Shown here: positions 32,513 through 40,952 of the stretch, one piece after another
Position numbering within the stretch: position 1 is the first letter of the stretch
Layout of the letters: each line of letters begins with the position of its first letter
DNA from: Coxiellaceae bacterium UBA1530
GTDB lineage: Bacteria; Pseudomonadota; Gammaproteobacteria; Coxiellales; Coxiellaceae
DNA length: 42,179 nt
NCBI GenBank assembly: GCA_002323325.1
Contig: DCQA01000010.1
Coordinates: 1-42,179, forward strand
Direction of reading: 5' to 3'
Program-made: the position numbers and the translations under genes
The notes under the pieces: generated by a model
Seen by the model: only the letters and a program-made list of their open reading frames with translations
The model's database searches: none
Told to the model about the DNA's origin: nothing

Positions 32513-34966
32513 TTAAATATCTGTTGAAGCAGGAGTATTACCGGTTCCTGCTGCGTCTTTTCCTTTTCCTTCCTTATTATAATTATCGTTTGCCTTCGAT
32601 CTAGTCTCACCAAAAGCTTTCGCGGACCCACTAGCCCCTTCCTTAAGAGCACTACCAGTATCGGATACAGCGCCTTTAATAGTACCAACCATTTTCTCAG
32701 GACTAGCCGCTGATTGAGTATTAGAGACACCGATCCAGCGCATTATGTAATCGGGTAACACGTATATAAGACTGTAGCATTGATGTGTCACTTCCATAAC
32801 CAATGAAGCAAAAACCACCAACATCAAAGGAAATGTTAAGACAAGTGCTGATGCACTTCCGGTAAACGTCGATGCATTTCCCATGGCTTTACCAATAGGA
32901 TCCATCACAGAGCTTACATCAGTCGTTTTTCCGGCAACTTGATCTACCCCTGAAAATAAATCTTGCATAAAGTTACAGAATGTATAATTCACCATTTTAA
33001 ATGCGACGAAAGATAAGGTCATTCCAGCCAATAGTCCTAAAACAATCAATGCCGGCCTTAAAAACACACTCAAGGCTAACATTAACGCTTGTTCGGCTTT
33101 ACCCAGAAAATCATGGCCCTCAGGATGAGTTAATCCAAAAGCGACTAGAGGCATTGCTGCCATACCCTCAATTACCGAGATAAACCAGGATAAACAAGCA
33201 AATGTAAAGACCATATAGGGATACAGAGGCACATAAAAACCGAGCACAAAACCAGCCATGAGCAATGCTAATGCAATAGCACCCGCAATAGGTTTAACCC
33301 AACTCCAAAATTCCTGCATCCCAAAGCCAAGGGGATTTGTGCAAGACATTATAGACGCCAAAGTCACGACTGCAGTTGATATAATTGCTGGACCAATCCA
33401 CACTAATAAAGCACTGTCAATACACGCATGACCTAACGCAGTAAGCCATGCAATAGGATTGGCAAACTGTCCTGACTCACCAAAATAGACAAAAACTTTA
33501 GCGATACCAGGAGTAATATACCCCAAAATATCATGACCAGCATCACCACCAAAGGCAGATTGATCACTATCGATATCAGAAGTGGTGTCACTATTAGTAC
33601 CATCAACTGCGGCAGCATAGTCTTCGACTTGCTGTCGCCCGTCTTTCCAGGCACCTTCTAATGTAGTATCATTTGCACTACCACTAAAACTTACGTTACC
33701 CAACAAATTAGGCACTGATTCAATGCCGGAGGGTACATAATTTTTCAGATTATTCATATTGATGGTACTTTGCGTGTGCTGTGCTAAATCCCAATAATAT
33801 CGACCTGCCATCATCCAACCGTCTTCTTTACCATCATTTATTTTATTAAAATCACCAGAAGCAGAGGCATTTATTTTATCGTATGCGCCGTAGATATCAT
33901 TCGTGTAAGAAACATCGGCAGCATACAGTGCTTGAACAACATTATCGTATTGATCGCTAACCTTATAGGCATTACAGTAGGCGCTTCCATTGTAACTTGA
34001 GTCTTGACAATGAATATAGCTGGCAGCAGGTGTTAATGCACTAATAACACCTGAAATAGCAGTTTCCACTTGTTGACAATATACTGCAGCATCACCACCA
34101 CTCGCTGGATTATTTGAGTTACACAAAGAGCCAGTTGTAGAAGAGGTTGGTAAATTATTAACTGTACTCCAATCGATGGAGCCACAACCACCCTCTCTAT
34201 CTGAAGCACTGGTAGGAAAAATCCACTTAGAATAATAAGGAGTTGATTCACCATCGCCACCCTGAACTGGCATTGGAGTAGTAGACGTACTGTTTTGCAA
34301 CATACAGACTAGCGAATTCAGTACACTATAACCCACTGTATTCTGATAAGACGAGTCGCCGTCGGAAATTTCTCCCATGAATGCATCATAGGTATCTTTA
34401 TTTAAAATTGAATCCGCTGAATTATTCTTATCATTTGGGTCTACCCAAACAGCATGACCATCTTTTAAATAATTAATCGCTGTATTCCAAAGATTATCCG
34501 CCAAATGGACACCTGACACGGTAACATCCATCATTAATTCTTGGCTCAAATTGTATCCCGTTGAGGGGTTAGGTAGTAATAATCCAAACCCTAATGCAAT
34601 TTTTAAACAGGTATAAGTGATGTTTTTACCTTGTCCAACAAATGAGCCTTCGTTTGCGCCGCGTAATGCCGTCATTAAAACTGTATAAATTAGCCATAGT
34701 CCAACCACCATCACTACACCCAGGTTCAACTGATAAAACAATTGACCTAAAAATTGATTATTATTACCTTGAAGAGATCCACCCACGGTACCGAATATTT
34801 GAGCTAAAAAAGCGACTGAGATATCCGTATGATTCGTGACAGCATTTCCTGAAACATCATTACTCCAGATAGCGCTATCACTCGAACATGCAGTCAATAA
34901 TAAAGGTAAGGCTAATAGTAACAATAGCTTTAGCATCGATTTAAAGTTTATTTTTCTGTCTCTCAT
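32513..34966 (-). CDS. dotA: DotA, polytopic inner-membrane protein
   Basis: DotA is a large inner-membrane protein essential for the T4BSS and can be released from Legionella as ring-shaped oligomers. The 817-aa protein is shorter than Legionella's (about 1,048). A signal-like segment (residues 12-26) is followed by helices near 75-98 and 120-137, a large periplasmic domain (about 140-500) rich in Ser/Asp/Asn and Tyr, then five or six C-terminal helices (about 505-740) and a Lys/Ala/Gly-rich tail. The signal ends in LTAC-S, a perfect lipobox with Cys27, which I do not expect in DotA. AAGG stands 4 nt before the ATG. It forms an operon with icmV (21-nt gap). Confidence 0.94.
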   Translation of the reverse strand: MRDRKINFKSMLKLLLLLALPLLLTACSSDSAIWSNDVSGNAVTNHTDISVAFLAQIFGTVGGSLQGNNNQFLGQLFYQLNLGVVMVVGLWLIYTVLMTALRGANEGSFVGQGKNITYTCLKIALGFGLLLPNPSTGYNLSQELMMDVTVSGVHLADNLWNTAINYLKDGHAVWVDPNDKNNSADSILNKDTYDAFMGEISDGDSSYQNTVGYSVLNSLVCMLQNSTSTTPMPVQGGDGESTPYYSKWIFPTSASDREGGCGSIDWSTVNNLPTSSTTGSLCNSNNPASGGDAAVYCQQVETAISGVISALTPAASYIHCQDSSYNGSAYCNAYKVSDQYDNVVQALYAADVSYTNDIYGAYDKINASASGDFNKINDGKEDGWMMAGRYYWDLAQHTQSTINMNNLKNYVPSGIESVPNLLGNVSFSGSANDTTLEGAWKDGRQQVEDYAAAVDGTNSDTTSDIDSDQSAFGGDAGHDILGYITPGIAKVFVYFGESGQFANPIAWLTALGHACIDSALLVWIGPAIISTAVVTLASIMSCTNPLGFGMQEFWSWVKPIAGAIALALLMAGFVLGFYVPLYPYMVFTFACLSWFISVIEGMAAMPLVAFGLTHPEGHDFLGKAEQALMLALSVFLRPALIVLGLLAGMTLSFVAFKMVNYTFCNFMQDLFSGVDQVAGKTTDVSSVMDPIGKAMGNASTFTGSASALVLTFPLMLVVFASLVMEVTHQCYSLIYVLPDYIMRWIGVSNTQSAASPEKMVGTIKGAVSDTGSALKEGASGSAKAFGETRSKANDNYNKEGKGKDAAGTGNTPASTDI

Positions 34967-34987
34967 AATGCCTTAACCTTTCTCTTA

Positions 34988-35446
34988 TTACTTCGTGTGT
35001 TTTTTATTTGGAAAAAATGAACCTGAGAACCATTGAATAATCGTTGAATTAATCATTCTATGTTCACAATTAAAAATAAATCGATGCTCACGAAAAGCAT
35101 TCGCGAACATTAATAATGAAAATACCAGAGATACCATTCCCGACATTAATGGGAAAGATTTAAATAGATAGAGACTATATCCCATCAAGGAAAAACCAAG
35201 TATCAAGAAAACTTTCACCATTTTTTTAGCCGTTGATATTCTCTTTCTAAGCTGCTCTTCTGTAAGACCAACTCTCGCGACCAACTCATCCCATGATTGT
35301 TGATTATTACCATAATCACCATCAGTAGCAGCGCTAGATGAGGGGACTGCTGATTTATAAAGATCAGCCACCGTATTAGTGTCGTTCTTAAGCGTATCCA
35401 ACGAGACCCACTTAACAACATTCCACCCTGAAAATACAAAAGCCAT
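34988..35446 (-). CDS. icmV: IcmV, inner-membrane protein of the Dot/Icm system
   Basis: IcmV is a small T4BSS membrane protein encoded with dotA in all Legionellales I know. The 152-aa length matches Legionella (about 151). The N-terminal half is soluble (SWDELVARVGLTEEQLRKRI, about 50-70); two helices follow at about 74-92 and 96-112; the end reads AFREHRFIFNCEHRM and a Trp-containing tail. It is divergent from icmW, and both promoters carry a PmrA-like box. Confidence 0.94.
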   Translation of the reverse strand: MAFVFSGWNVVKWVSLDTLKNDTNTVADLYKSAVPSSSAATDGDYGNNQQSWDELVARVGLTEEQLRKRISTAKKMVKVFLILGFSLMGYSLYLFKSFPLMSGMVSLVFSLLMFANAFREHRFIFNCEHRMINSTIIQWFSGSFFPNKKHTK

Positions 35447-35526
35447 AATAAAATCCGAAATTTAGTTTACAGAATAACAATCAATGAGAACTCAATTAAT
35501 GAGCATTTCATTAGGTAACGGACACT

Positions 35527-35559
35527 AGCTTAACACCTGACTCTTAAGGCAATATTAAA
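35527..35559 (-). promoter_or_regulatory. PmrA-like box and -10 for icmV-dotA
   Basis: On the minus strand TTTAATATT (35559-35551) and CTTAAGAGT (35548-35540) are separated by GC. A -10-like TAAGCT at 35532-35527 starts exactly 27 nt after the box start. The icmV ATG is about 80 nt downstream. Confidence 0.78.
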
Positions 35560-35643
35560 AAAATGACAAAATTACTATTTTTTAAACAATTCTATCTAGG
35601 TTATTGTTTTTTTTAATCAAAAAACATGCAATTATCTGATTTT

Positions 35644-35676
35644 CTTAATATTATTTTAAGCTTATTCGGTTAATAT
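35644..35676 (+). promoter_or_regulatory. PmrA-like box and -10 for the icmW operon
   Basis: CTTAATATT (35644-35652) and TTTAAGCTT (35655-35663) are separated by AT. A -10-like TAATAT at 35671-35676 begins exactly 27 nt after the box start. The icmW ATG follows about 60 nt later with AGGAGG. The icmV box lies back-to-back, 84 nt away. Confidence 0.8.
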
Positions 35677-35735
35677 AACGGTATATGGTTTAAGGCTTAC
35701 TGCACCGTGCCAACCAACAACCAGGAGGAAATACC

Positions 35736-36188
35736 ATGCCAGATCTCAGCCATGCCGCTGTGCATCAGTTTTGGAAGGAATACGACGATCCTTATCTCTA
35801 CCGAGTGATCGCGTTTATGGAGGGTGTTGAAGATTGGACGAGTGATGGTGAACCAGCCATAGAAGAAGCATTGCAGCAACTCGGAACAGCGTTAGACGAT
35901 TTAGGGAACATTGAACTTCAACAAGAAGATGACATGATCCAATTAGTGGCAAGCTTAAAGACTGGCCGAGGACTTCGTCTACTGATGGCCCTGGACATGG
36001 CGTATCCAGGTGCTGCCGCTAAGGTATTAATGCATGCTGAGAAAGAAACGAAGAATGAAAAAGACACCGCTGGGGTCTTTTTAAAACGTAATGTTATTTT
36101 TGAACGATTACGATTAATGGGGCGAATTTTTTCCGCTGAAAGACGAGAACTTATACAAAAAGCATTAGAGGACACAGGGTATGATTAA
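35736..36188 (+). CDS. icmW: IcmW, effector chaperone
   Basis: IcmW forms the IcmS-IcmW chaperone, which docks on the DotL tail and delivers a subset of effectors. The 150-aa length matches Legionella (about 151). The acidic N-terminal half contains FMEGVEDWTSDGEPAIEEAL, and the block MALDMAYPGAAAKVLMHAE follows near 90-110. AGGAGG lies 7 nt before the ATG. The end overlaps the next gene by 8 nt. Confidence 0.95.
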   Translation: MPDLSHAAVHQFWKEYDDPYLYRVIAFMEGVEDWTSDGEPAIEEALQQLGTALDDLGNIELQQEDDMIQLVASLKTGRGLRLLMALDMAYPGAAAKVLMHAEKETKNEKDTAGVFLKRNVIFERLRLMGRIFSAERRELIQKALEDTGYD

Positions 36189-36663
36189 AACACTAGGCAC
36201 ACTTTTACTAACAAGTTCATTACTCGTTATAGCACCCAATAATTTATGGGCAGATGACTGTAACACTTGGCAAAACAGTCCTGAATCGGTTGATGTGGCA
36301 TCTCTTACTAGCGTTTCTATCAGTGATGTCCAAAATTGCATGGCCACATGCAACACCCACTATTTATCTTCCGACAGTAACGACTTAAGCCCTGCAATAT
36401 GTGCTCAGAATGTATCCTATATCGAATACCTCACAGCCTTCGCAAATAATAGTGTCAACGATAACACCACGCTTTCAACGTCAAGCTCGTCTTCAAATAC
36501 TAGTTCTACTGTTAGTACAAGTGCGCCACCACCTTCTTCCGCAAGTAAAACACAAACCGTATCTAAAAAAGTAGAAACTACGCCACCACCTACATCTACC
36601 AATAGCGTACCTACCACCACACAGACAGAAAAACCTAAATCATCCACCATTAAATGGTTCTAA
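36181..36663 (+). CDS. small secreted Ser/Thr-rich protein between icmW and icmX
   Basis: The 160-aa protein starts at an ATG inside the icmW end (8-nt overlap), with GAGG about 8 nt upstream. Residues 1-25 are a signal peptide ending in LWA-DD. The mature N-terminal domain of about 60 residues holds four cysteines (DDCNTW, QNCMATC and AICAQN), which fits two disulfides. The rest is low-complexity Ser/Thr/Pro, ending IKWF. I do not recognise it. Its position inside a PmrA-box operon makes a periplasmic accessory role in the T4BSS plausible, as for IcmX, but this is inference. Confidence 0.75.
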   Translation: MIKTLGTLLLTSSLLVIAPNNLWADDCNTWQNSPESVDVASLTSVSISDVQNCMATCNTHYLSSDSNDLSPAICAQNVSYIEYLTAFANNSVNDNTTLSTSSSSSNTSSTVSTSAPPPSSASKTQTVSKKVETTPPPTSTNSVPTTTQTEKPKSSTIKWF

Positions 36664-36677
36664 CTCGGAGCAACAAC

Positions 36678-38033
36678 ATGTTACGCAAAAAAATTCTTCC
36701 AATAACAACTATTTCGAGCCTCACGGGACTATTGCTCTCATTATCCATGTCTACTGCTATAGCAGATGAATCAACCTATCAACCTGGCATGATTTTAGCG
36801 CAAGTTCAACAAGCTATTACTGGCCTATCTAATGGTATGAACCAATTAGGTGAACAAATCCAGCAACTTAGCTTGGCTCAACAAGAAGCTGATAACAGCT
36901 ACCGCTACCAGAACGATCCCCAACTGGGCACTATTTCCAGTAATAACTCTGGCTCAGATATGGCACACCAAACGGCCAATAACAGTGCTAATCAATTGTC
37001 TAATCAATCCGTTCTAAGTGAGCTTCAACCCATGTCTTATGCAGGGATTGAAACATCCACCTCTGATGGTGTAGCTGTAACAGACACCAATCAAGCCTCT
37101 GCAGCCAAAGATACACTCAGTAATATCAATAGTGCAATCCAAGATAATTCATGGGGAATCACTGCCTCAGATACTTTGTTTGCTAATTTTAACTTTTCAA
37201 CCAACCCAATTCCGAACTACGAAATTAACGGCCAAGAAGTTGACCCTGTCTTTCAAAATCAACCAACCACTCTGCATGATGATTACTTTAACTTTGCCAA
37301 TTTTTTCGCCCCCACTTCTTTAAATTACAATGATTCTAGTGATGGGCTTGAGGCAGCAAATCACTTTGTCAATTTCATAGTTGGTGATTTTGAGCCGATG
37401 TATAATAAAATCATTAATTTAAATGATCTCAATTCAGCCATTGCATCTGCTAATACCTCTGATCCAACTGGAGCTACAGGCGCTAACATCTTACGCCAAC
37501 TCACAACATCAAAAGCGTTTCAACAAGCTCAACTAACCGTTCGTCAAGCGACTGCGCAAAGATCCATTGCTACCTATACCCTTAATAAAATACAAGCTGA
37601 ACGTGAAGCCATTTTATCAAAAGACGATCAACCTCAATTAGATTCCATAGCAGCTAACATGGGCGTCGAAGTCTCTAAAGATAATGATGGCAATTATGTT
37701 TATCCGAGTAAGGCGCAGATTGACAACTATCAAGCTAACCACGACCTCAATAGTGAATCTTGGTATCAAAATCTTCAAACACTATCTGGACCGAATATTC
37801 AAAGGGAAACATTAATTACTATGAAGCAAATACAACAATCACTTGTGCAACAGCACCAAGATAACGAAATCATTCAAGCACTATTAGCCAGTTCCAATAT
37901 TCAAGCTAGTGCAGCTAACGTACTCATGCTTCAAACAACAAAAAAACAATTTAGTGATTGGATAAAGAGCGTGCCTGAAGACCTTAAGAACATAAAGTCA
38001 CCTGACGATAGCGGAACTGGCACAAGCTCATAG
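36678..38033 (+). CDS. icmX: IcmX, periplasmic Dot/Icm protein
   Basis: IcmX is a periplasmic protein needed for T4BSS function, a fragment of which can be found outside the cell. From the ATG at 36678 it has 451 aa (Legionella about 466). CGGAG lies about 7 nt upstream; the frame extends eight codons further without a ribosome site. Residues 1-29 form a signal peptide ending AIADES. A Gln-rich helical segment (about 38-65) is followed by Asn/Asp-rich sequence and a helical C-terminal domain. A hairpin after the stop probably separates it from the convergent zinc-finger gene. Confidence 0.93.
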   Translation: MLRKKILPITTISSLTGLLLSLSMSTAIADESTYQPGMILAQVQQAITGLSNGMNQLGEQIQQLSLAQQEADNSYRYQNDPQLGTISSNNSGSDMAHQTANNSANQLSNQSVLSELQPMSYAGIETSTSDGVAVTDTNQASAAKDTLSNINSAIQDNSWGITASDTLFANFNFSTNPIPNYEINGQEVDPVFQNQPTTLHDDYFNFANFFAPTSLNYNDSSDGLEAANHFVNFIVGDFEPMYNKIINLNDLNSAIASANTSDPTGATGANILRQLTTSKAFQQAQLTVRQATAQRSIATYTLNKIQAEREAILSKDDQPQLDSIAANMGVEVSKDNDGNYVYPSKAQIDNYQANHDLNSESWYQNLQTLSGPNIQRETLITMKQIQQSLVQQHQDNEIIQALLASSNIQASAANVLMLQTTKKQFSDWIKSVPEDLKNIKSPDDSGTGTSS

Positions 38034-38044
38034 ATACATTCAAA

Positions 38045-38069
38045 AATAACTGATAGACAATCAGTTATT
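38045..38069 (-). terminator. terminator between icmX and the zinc-finger gene
   Basis: AATAACTGA (38045-38053) pairs with TCAGTTATT (38061-38069), a perfect 9-bp stem with a 7-nt loop. On the minus strand TTTTTG follows the stem, so it should end the zinc-finger transcript. It overlaps that gene's stop codon and may also help end icmX. Confidence 0.65.
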
Positions 38070-38255
38070 ACTATCTTGAGGAACTAACTGATAATGCGCA
38101 CCGCAATAAGGGCACGTCACATGCCCTTCTGCTTGGATATCCAAGTAAACTCTTGGGTGTGCATTCCAGACCATTTGATCTCTTGATGGGCAACTTAGCG
38201 GCAAATCTGCCTCTGTTACATAAATATGTTTTTCTGAACATGCGAGTTGTGCCAT
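38061..38255 (-). CDS. zf-CHCC zinc-finger protein
   Basis: This 64-aa protein has a C-terminal CHCC zinc site: C24 in LPLSCP, H35 in WNAHPRVYLDI, and the pair CPYC, the pattern of the small zf-CHCC family (related to an NADH dehydrogenase accessory subunit). The ATG at 38255 has GGGG about 8 nt upstream; the frame also extends to a TTG at 38318. It converges with icmX and is divergent from the CBS-domain gene. Its exact bacterial role is not established. Confidence 0.8.
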   Translation of the reverse strand: MAQLACSEKHIYVTEADLPLSCPSRDQMVWNAHPRVYLDIQAEGHVTCPYCGAHYQLVPQDSNN

Positions 38256-38360
38256 GACCATACCCCAAGAAAAATGATGATTGATGCTGATTCTACCCGC
38301 ATTCCTCTGTATTGCCAACTAAGCTACTGTTATAATTACGACTATGAAGGAGAGACAACG

Positions 38361-38942
38361 ATGACACAATTTGAACACATTCCGCCACAACCCCCTCTTG
38401 ATAATTTGAAACTAAAACTTCAATCAACGCCTGAACTTGTACGGGAGGATGACCCAGCAAGTTACGTCATGCAGCCACTAACTAGTACTAAAACTCTGTT
38501 TATACAATATGATGACAATATCAATACAGCAACTCAGGCTGTGAAAATTCATCACACACCTCTTTTACTGGTTATGGAAGGGGACTCCTTAGTTGGCTTG
38601 ATCTCATCGGAAGATCTTCTAGGGGAAAAGCCAATTACATTACAACAGAAGTCCCGAATTCAACGTGAGGATATTACGGTAAAAATGCTCATGACGCCCT
38701 TAAAAGATATCCTCGTCATGACACTCGAAGATGTCATGCATGCACGTGTCGGTAATATTGTGGCAACACTGAAACAACTTAACCAACATTATGCACTAGT
38801 TACGTCTAATAATGACGATAAAGGGGAAACTCAACTACATGGTATCTTTAATACGGCTCAAATTAGCAAACAATTACATAAAGACATCCAGCATGCGCTT
38901 TATCAGATAGAGTCGATATCAAAACTAGAGAAAGAACTTTAG
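38361..38942 (+). CDS. CBS-domain pair protein
   Basis: The 193-aa protein has two CBS domains, which bind adenine nucleotides and usually act as energy sensors: residues about 36-90 (SYVMQPLTSTKTLFIQYDDN to LVGLISSEDLLG) and about 105-175. The start at 38361 has AAGGAGAG about 8 nt upstream. A longer frame to a TTG at 38247 overlaps the divergent zinc-finger gene and lacks support. It converges with rpoS; the stop codons are one base apart. Its target is unknown. Confidence 0.85.
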   Translation: MTQFEHIPPQPPLDNLKLKLQSTPELVREDDPASYVMQPLTSTKTLFIQYDDNINTATQAVKIHHTPLLLVMEGDSLVGLISSEDLLGEKPITLQQKSRIQREDITVKMLMTPLKDILVMTLEDVMHARVGNIVATLKQLNQHYALVTSNNDDKGETQLHGIFNTAQISKQLHKDIQHALYQIESISKLEKEL

Positions 38943-38943
38943 G

Positions 38944-40179
38944 CTAAAACTTTTTTAACTGATCCAGCTCATCTGACTTAACGATTCGCTTTAATTGCGA
39001 TATTGCTTCTTTTTGTAACTGCCTAACACGCTCTCGAGTTAATCCAATAGCAATACCAACTTCTTCTAACGTTTCCTCGGGGTTACCATCTAAACCGTAC
39101 CTACGGCGAATGACTTCTGCTTGACGTGGTGATAATCGCTTTAACCATCTCACAATCTGGCTTTGCTCATCAAAAGATTCGATCAGCTGCATGGGATCCG
39201 TGTTTTTTTCATCCTCGATTTTATCCCCTAAAGAACGACCACTTTCGGTGTCTAATGGAGCATCAATGGATGTTTTATTCATAGGTAGCGAAATATATTT
39301 TTCTACTTCTTTAATGCTCATTTCAGCTTTTTCAGCAACGTCTTCTAACTTCGGACTTTGCCCTGAAGCAGCATCAGATAAATCATTCAAGGCACGCAAA
39401 TACCGGTTTAACCCTTTAGCGATATGAATCGGCACCCTAATCGTTTTTGATTGGTTCATAATAGCACGTTCAATGGTTTGTCTAATCCACCAAGTTGCAT
39501 AAGTCGAAAAACGAAACCCTTTCCTTGGGTCAAATTTATTGACAGCTGTTATTAAACCTAGATTACCCTCTTCGATAAGATCTAGTAGAGGCAGCCCCCT
39601 ATGACCGTAGTAACGCGCTATTTTCACTACTAACCGTAAATTCGACTGAATCATTAGCGTGCGCGCCTTTACATCACCCTTCATTACTTTACGTGCTGTC
39701 ACTAACTCTTCACGTGCTGACAGTAACGGCCAATAGCCAACCTCTCTTAGGTACATTGTTGTAGGGTCATATGATGTCACTTTCGTTGGCTGAGCTTGAG
39801 TGATTGGTGCTTTTTCATTCACCTCATTCTGCTCTCGCTTATTGGCAAATAATATTGAGTTTGCTTTTAAAGAGCGCTCTGATGGTTTAGCCAGCTTTTT
39901 AGGTGTTCTTCTCTTGAGCTTGATTGTCACCTTACGACTTGTCTTCAACGCTTTCTTAGCTAATGCTGGTTTTTGCTTTTTTGCCGGTTTCTTTCGCTGA
40001 TTCTTAGATAGTACTGAAACACTCTGTTTTGTAGAGCGAGCCACTACCTTTTTTGATCCTATTTTTTTAAGAGACGTTTTAGTTTTAGTTTTAGTTTTAG
40101 CTTTTGCTCGGGCACTATTTTTCTTCTTCGCCGGTTTAGATGAAGCTTTTTTACTTTTACCTGGCACCCTGTTTGGCAT
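38944..40179 (-). CDS. rpoS: RpoS-type sigma factor with a long lysine-rich N-terminal tail
   Basis: RpoS directs RNA polymerase to stationary-phase and stress promoters. The sigma core begins near residue 138 (DPTTMYLREVGYWPLLSARE), with region 2 (LDLIEEGNLGLITAVNKFDP, FSTYATWWIRQ), region 3 and region 4 (EETLEEVGIAIGLTRERVRQ). The protein has 411 aa, about 70-80 more than usual RpoS. The excess is an N-terminal tail: residues 1-100 contain about 32 Lys, 7 Arg and no Asp or Glu, resembling histone H1 tails. AGGGAG 6 nt before the ATG and the absence of another Met before residue 109 support this start. The surE-nlpD-rpoS order is the gammaproteobacterial norm. Confidence 0.93.
   Translation of the reverse strand: MPNRVPGKSKKASSKPAKKKNSARAKAKTKTKTKTSLKKIGSKKVVARSTKQSVSVLSKNQRKKPAKKQKPALAKKALKTSRKVTIKLKRRTPKKLAKPSERSLKANSILFANKREQNEVNEKAPITQAQPTKVTSYDPTTMYLREVGYWPLLSAREELVTARKVMKGDVKARTLMIQSNLRLVVKIARYYGHRGLPLLDLIEEGNLGLITAVNKFDPRKGFRFSTYATWWIRQTIERAIMNQSKTIRVPIHIAKGLNRYLRALNDLSDAASGQSPKLEDVAEKAEMSIKEVEKYISLPMNKTSIDAPLDTESGRSLGDKIEDEKNTDPMQLIESFDEQSQIVRWLKRLSPRQAEVIRRRYGLDGNPEETLEEVGIAIGLTRERVRQLQKEAISQLKRIVKSDELDQLKKF
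40076..40099 (-). repeat. hexanucleotide repeat in the rpoS tail
   Basis: Four perfect copies of GTTTTA (plus strand) code for the Thr-Lys repeats around residues 28-35 of RpoS. Gain or loss of units keeps the frame and changes only the tail length. Confidence 0.9.
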
Positions 40180-40246
40180 TTGCTACTCCCTATCAGCCTG
40201 ATTTGTTACTTTAGCATGTCTGTATAAATATTATACCAGATTAACG

Positions 40247-40948
40247 CTACCTTAAATACTCCTGAGGATTTACCGGCTTACCATTTTTTCTAATTTCAAA
40301 ATAAAGAACAACTTTACCCGCATTATTTCGACCCATTAATGCAATTTCTTGTCCAGTCTTAACATGATCCCCTAACTTCACTAAACGCTTTTGGTTGAAT
40401 CCATAAGCACTTAAAAAAGTTTCGTTATGTTTAATAATAATAAGATTCCCATATCCTTTTACTCCAGCTCCACTGTAAACAACCTCGCCGGGTGCTGATG
40501 CACTAATGGACTGACCTAACTGTCCAGCAATTTCTATCCCCCGATAACCACTGGCGGATGTCGAAAACCGAGACACCAGTGTGCCTCGAGTAGGCCAGTG
40601 CCAATCACTAATCGATTTCATATACGGGTTAGTATTTTGCACGGTTTGTTCTGAAGTAGACTTTTGGATTGTTGTTTTTGAAGCATCATGAGGAATTGAG
40701 GTCATTTTTAAACGCTGACCTGCAGATAGCGCATACGGAGGTCGCAAATGATTCACCTCTGCTAAGCTTCGATAATCCAGGCCGAATGCCCACGCGATTG
40801 AATATAAAGTATCACCAGAACGAACAACATAAGCTTCGGTAGCTGCCGATGGTTGATGCCATCCATTAACTACTGGCGCACGCGCTATATCACTTGTGCA
40901 AGCACTCAACATCAGAACCCAACTGACTAAGCTAACATATCGCAGCAT
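40247..40948 (-). CDS. nlpD: NlpD-like lipoprotein, LysM and degenerate LytM domains
   Basis: NlpD activates cell-wall amidases during division and does not itself cut. From the ATG at 40948 it has 233 aa. The lipobox LSAC places the acylated cysteine at residue 17. A LysM domain (about 41-83, YVVRSGDTLYSIAWAFGLDY) binds peptidoglycan. The LytM/M23 domain (about 118-233) lacks the metal ligands: YRGIEI replaces the active HxGxDI type and LYFEIR replaces LHFEIR. The ATG lies 4 nt after the surE stop. It is shorter than E. coli NlpD, with a short linker. The rpoS promoter often lies inside nlpD; I could not fix it here. Confidence 0.93.
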   Translation of the reverse strand: MLRYVSLVSWVLMLSACTSDIARAPVVNGWHQPSAATEAYVVRSGDTLYSIAWAFGLDYRSLAEVNHLRPPYALSAGQRLKMTSIPHDASKTTIQKSTSEQTVQNTNPYMKSISDWHWPTRGTLVSRFSTSASGYRGIEIAGQLGQSISASAPGEVVYSGAGVKGYGNLIIIKHNETFLSAYGFNQKRLVKLGDHVKTGQEIALMGRNNAGKVVLYFEIRKNGKPVNPQEYLR

Positions 40949-40952
40949 CAAC

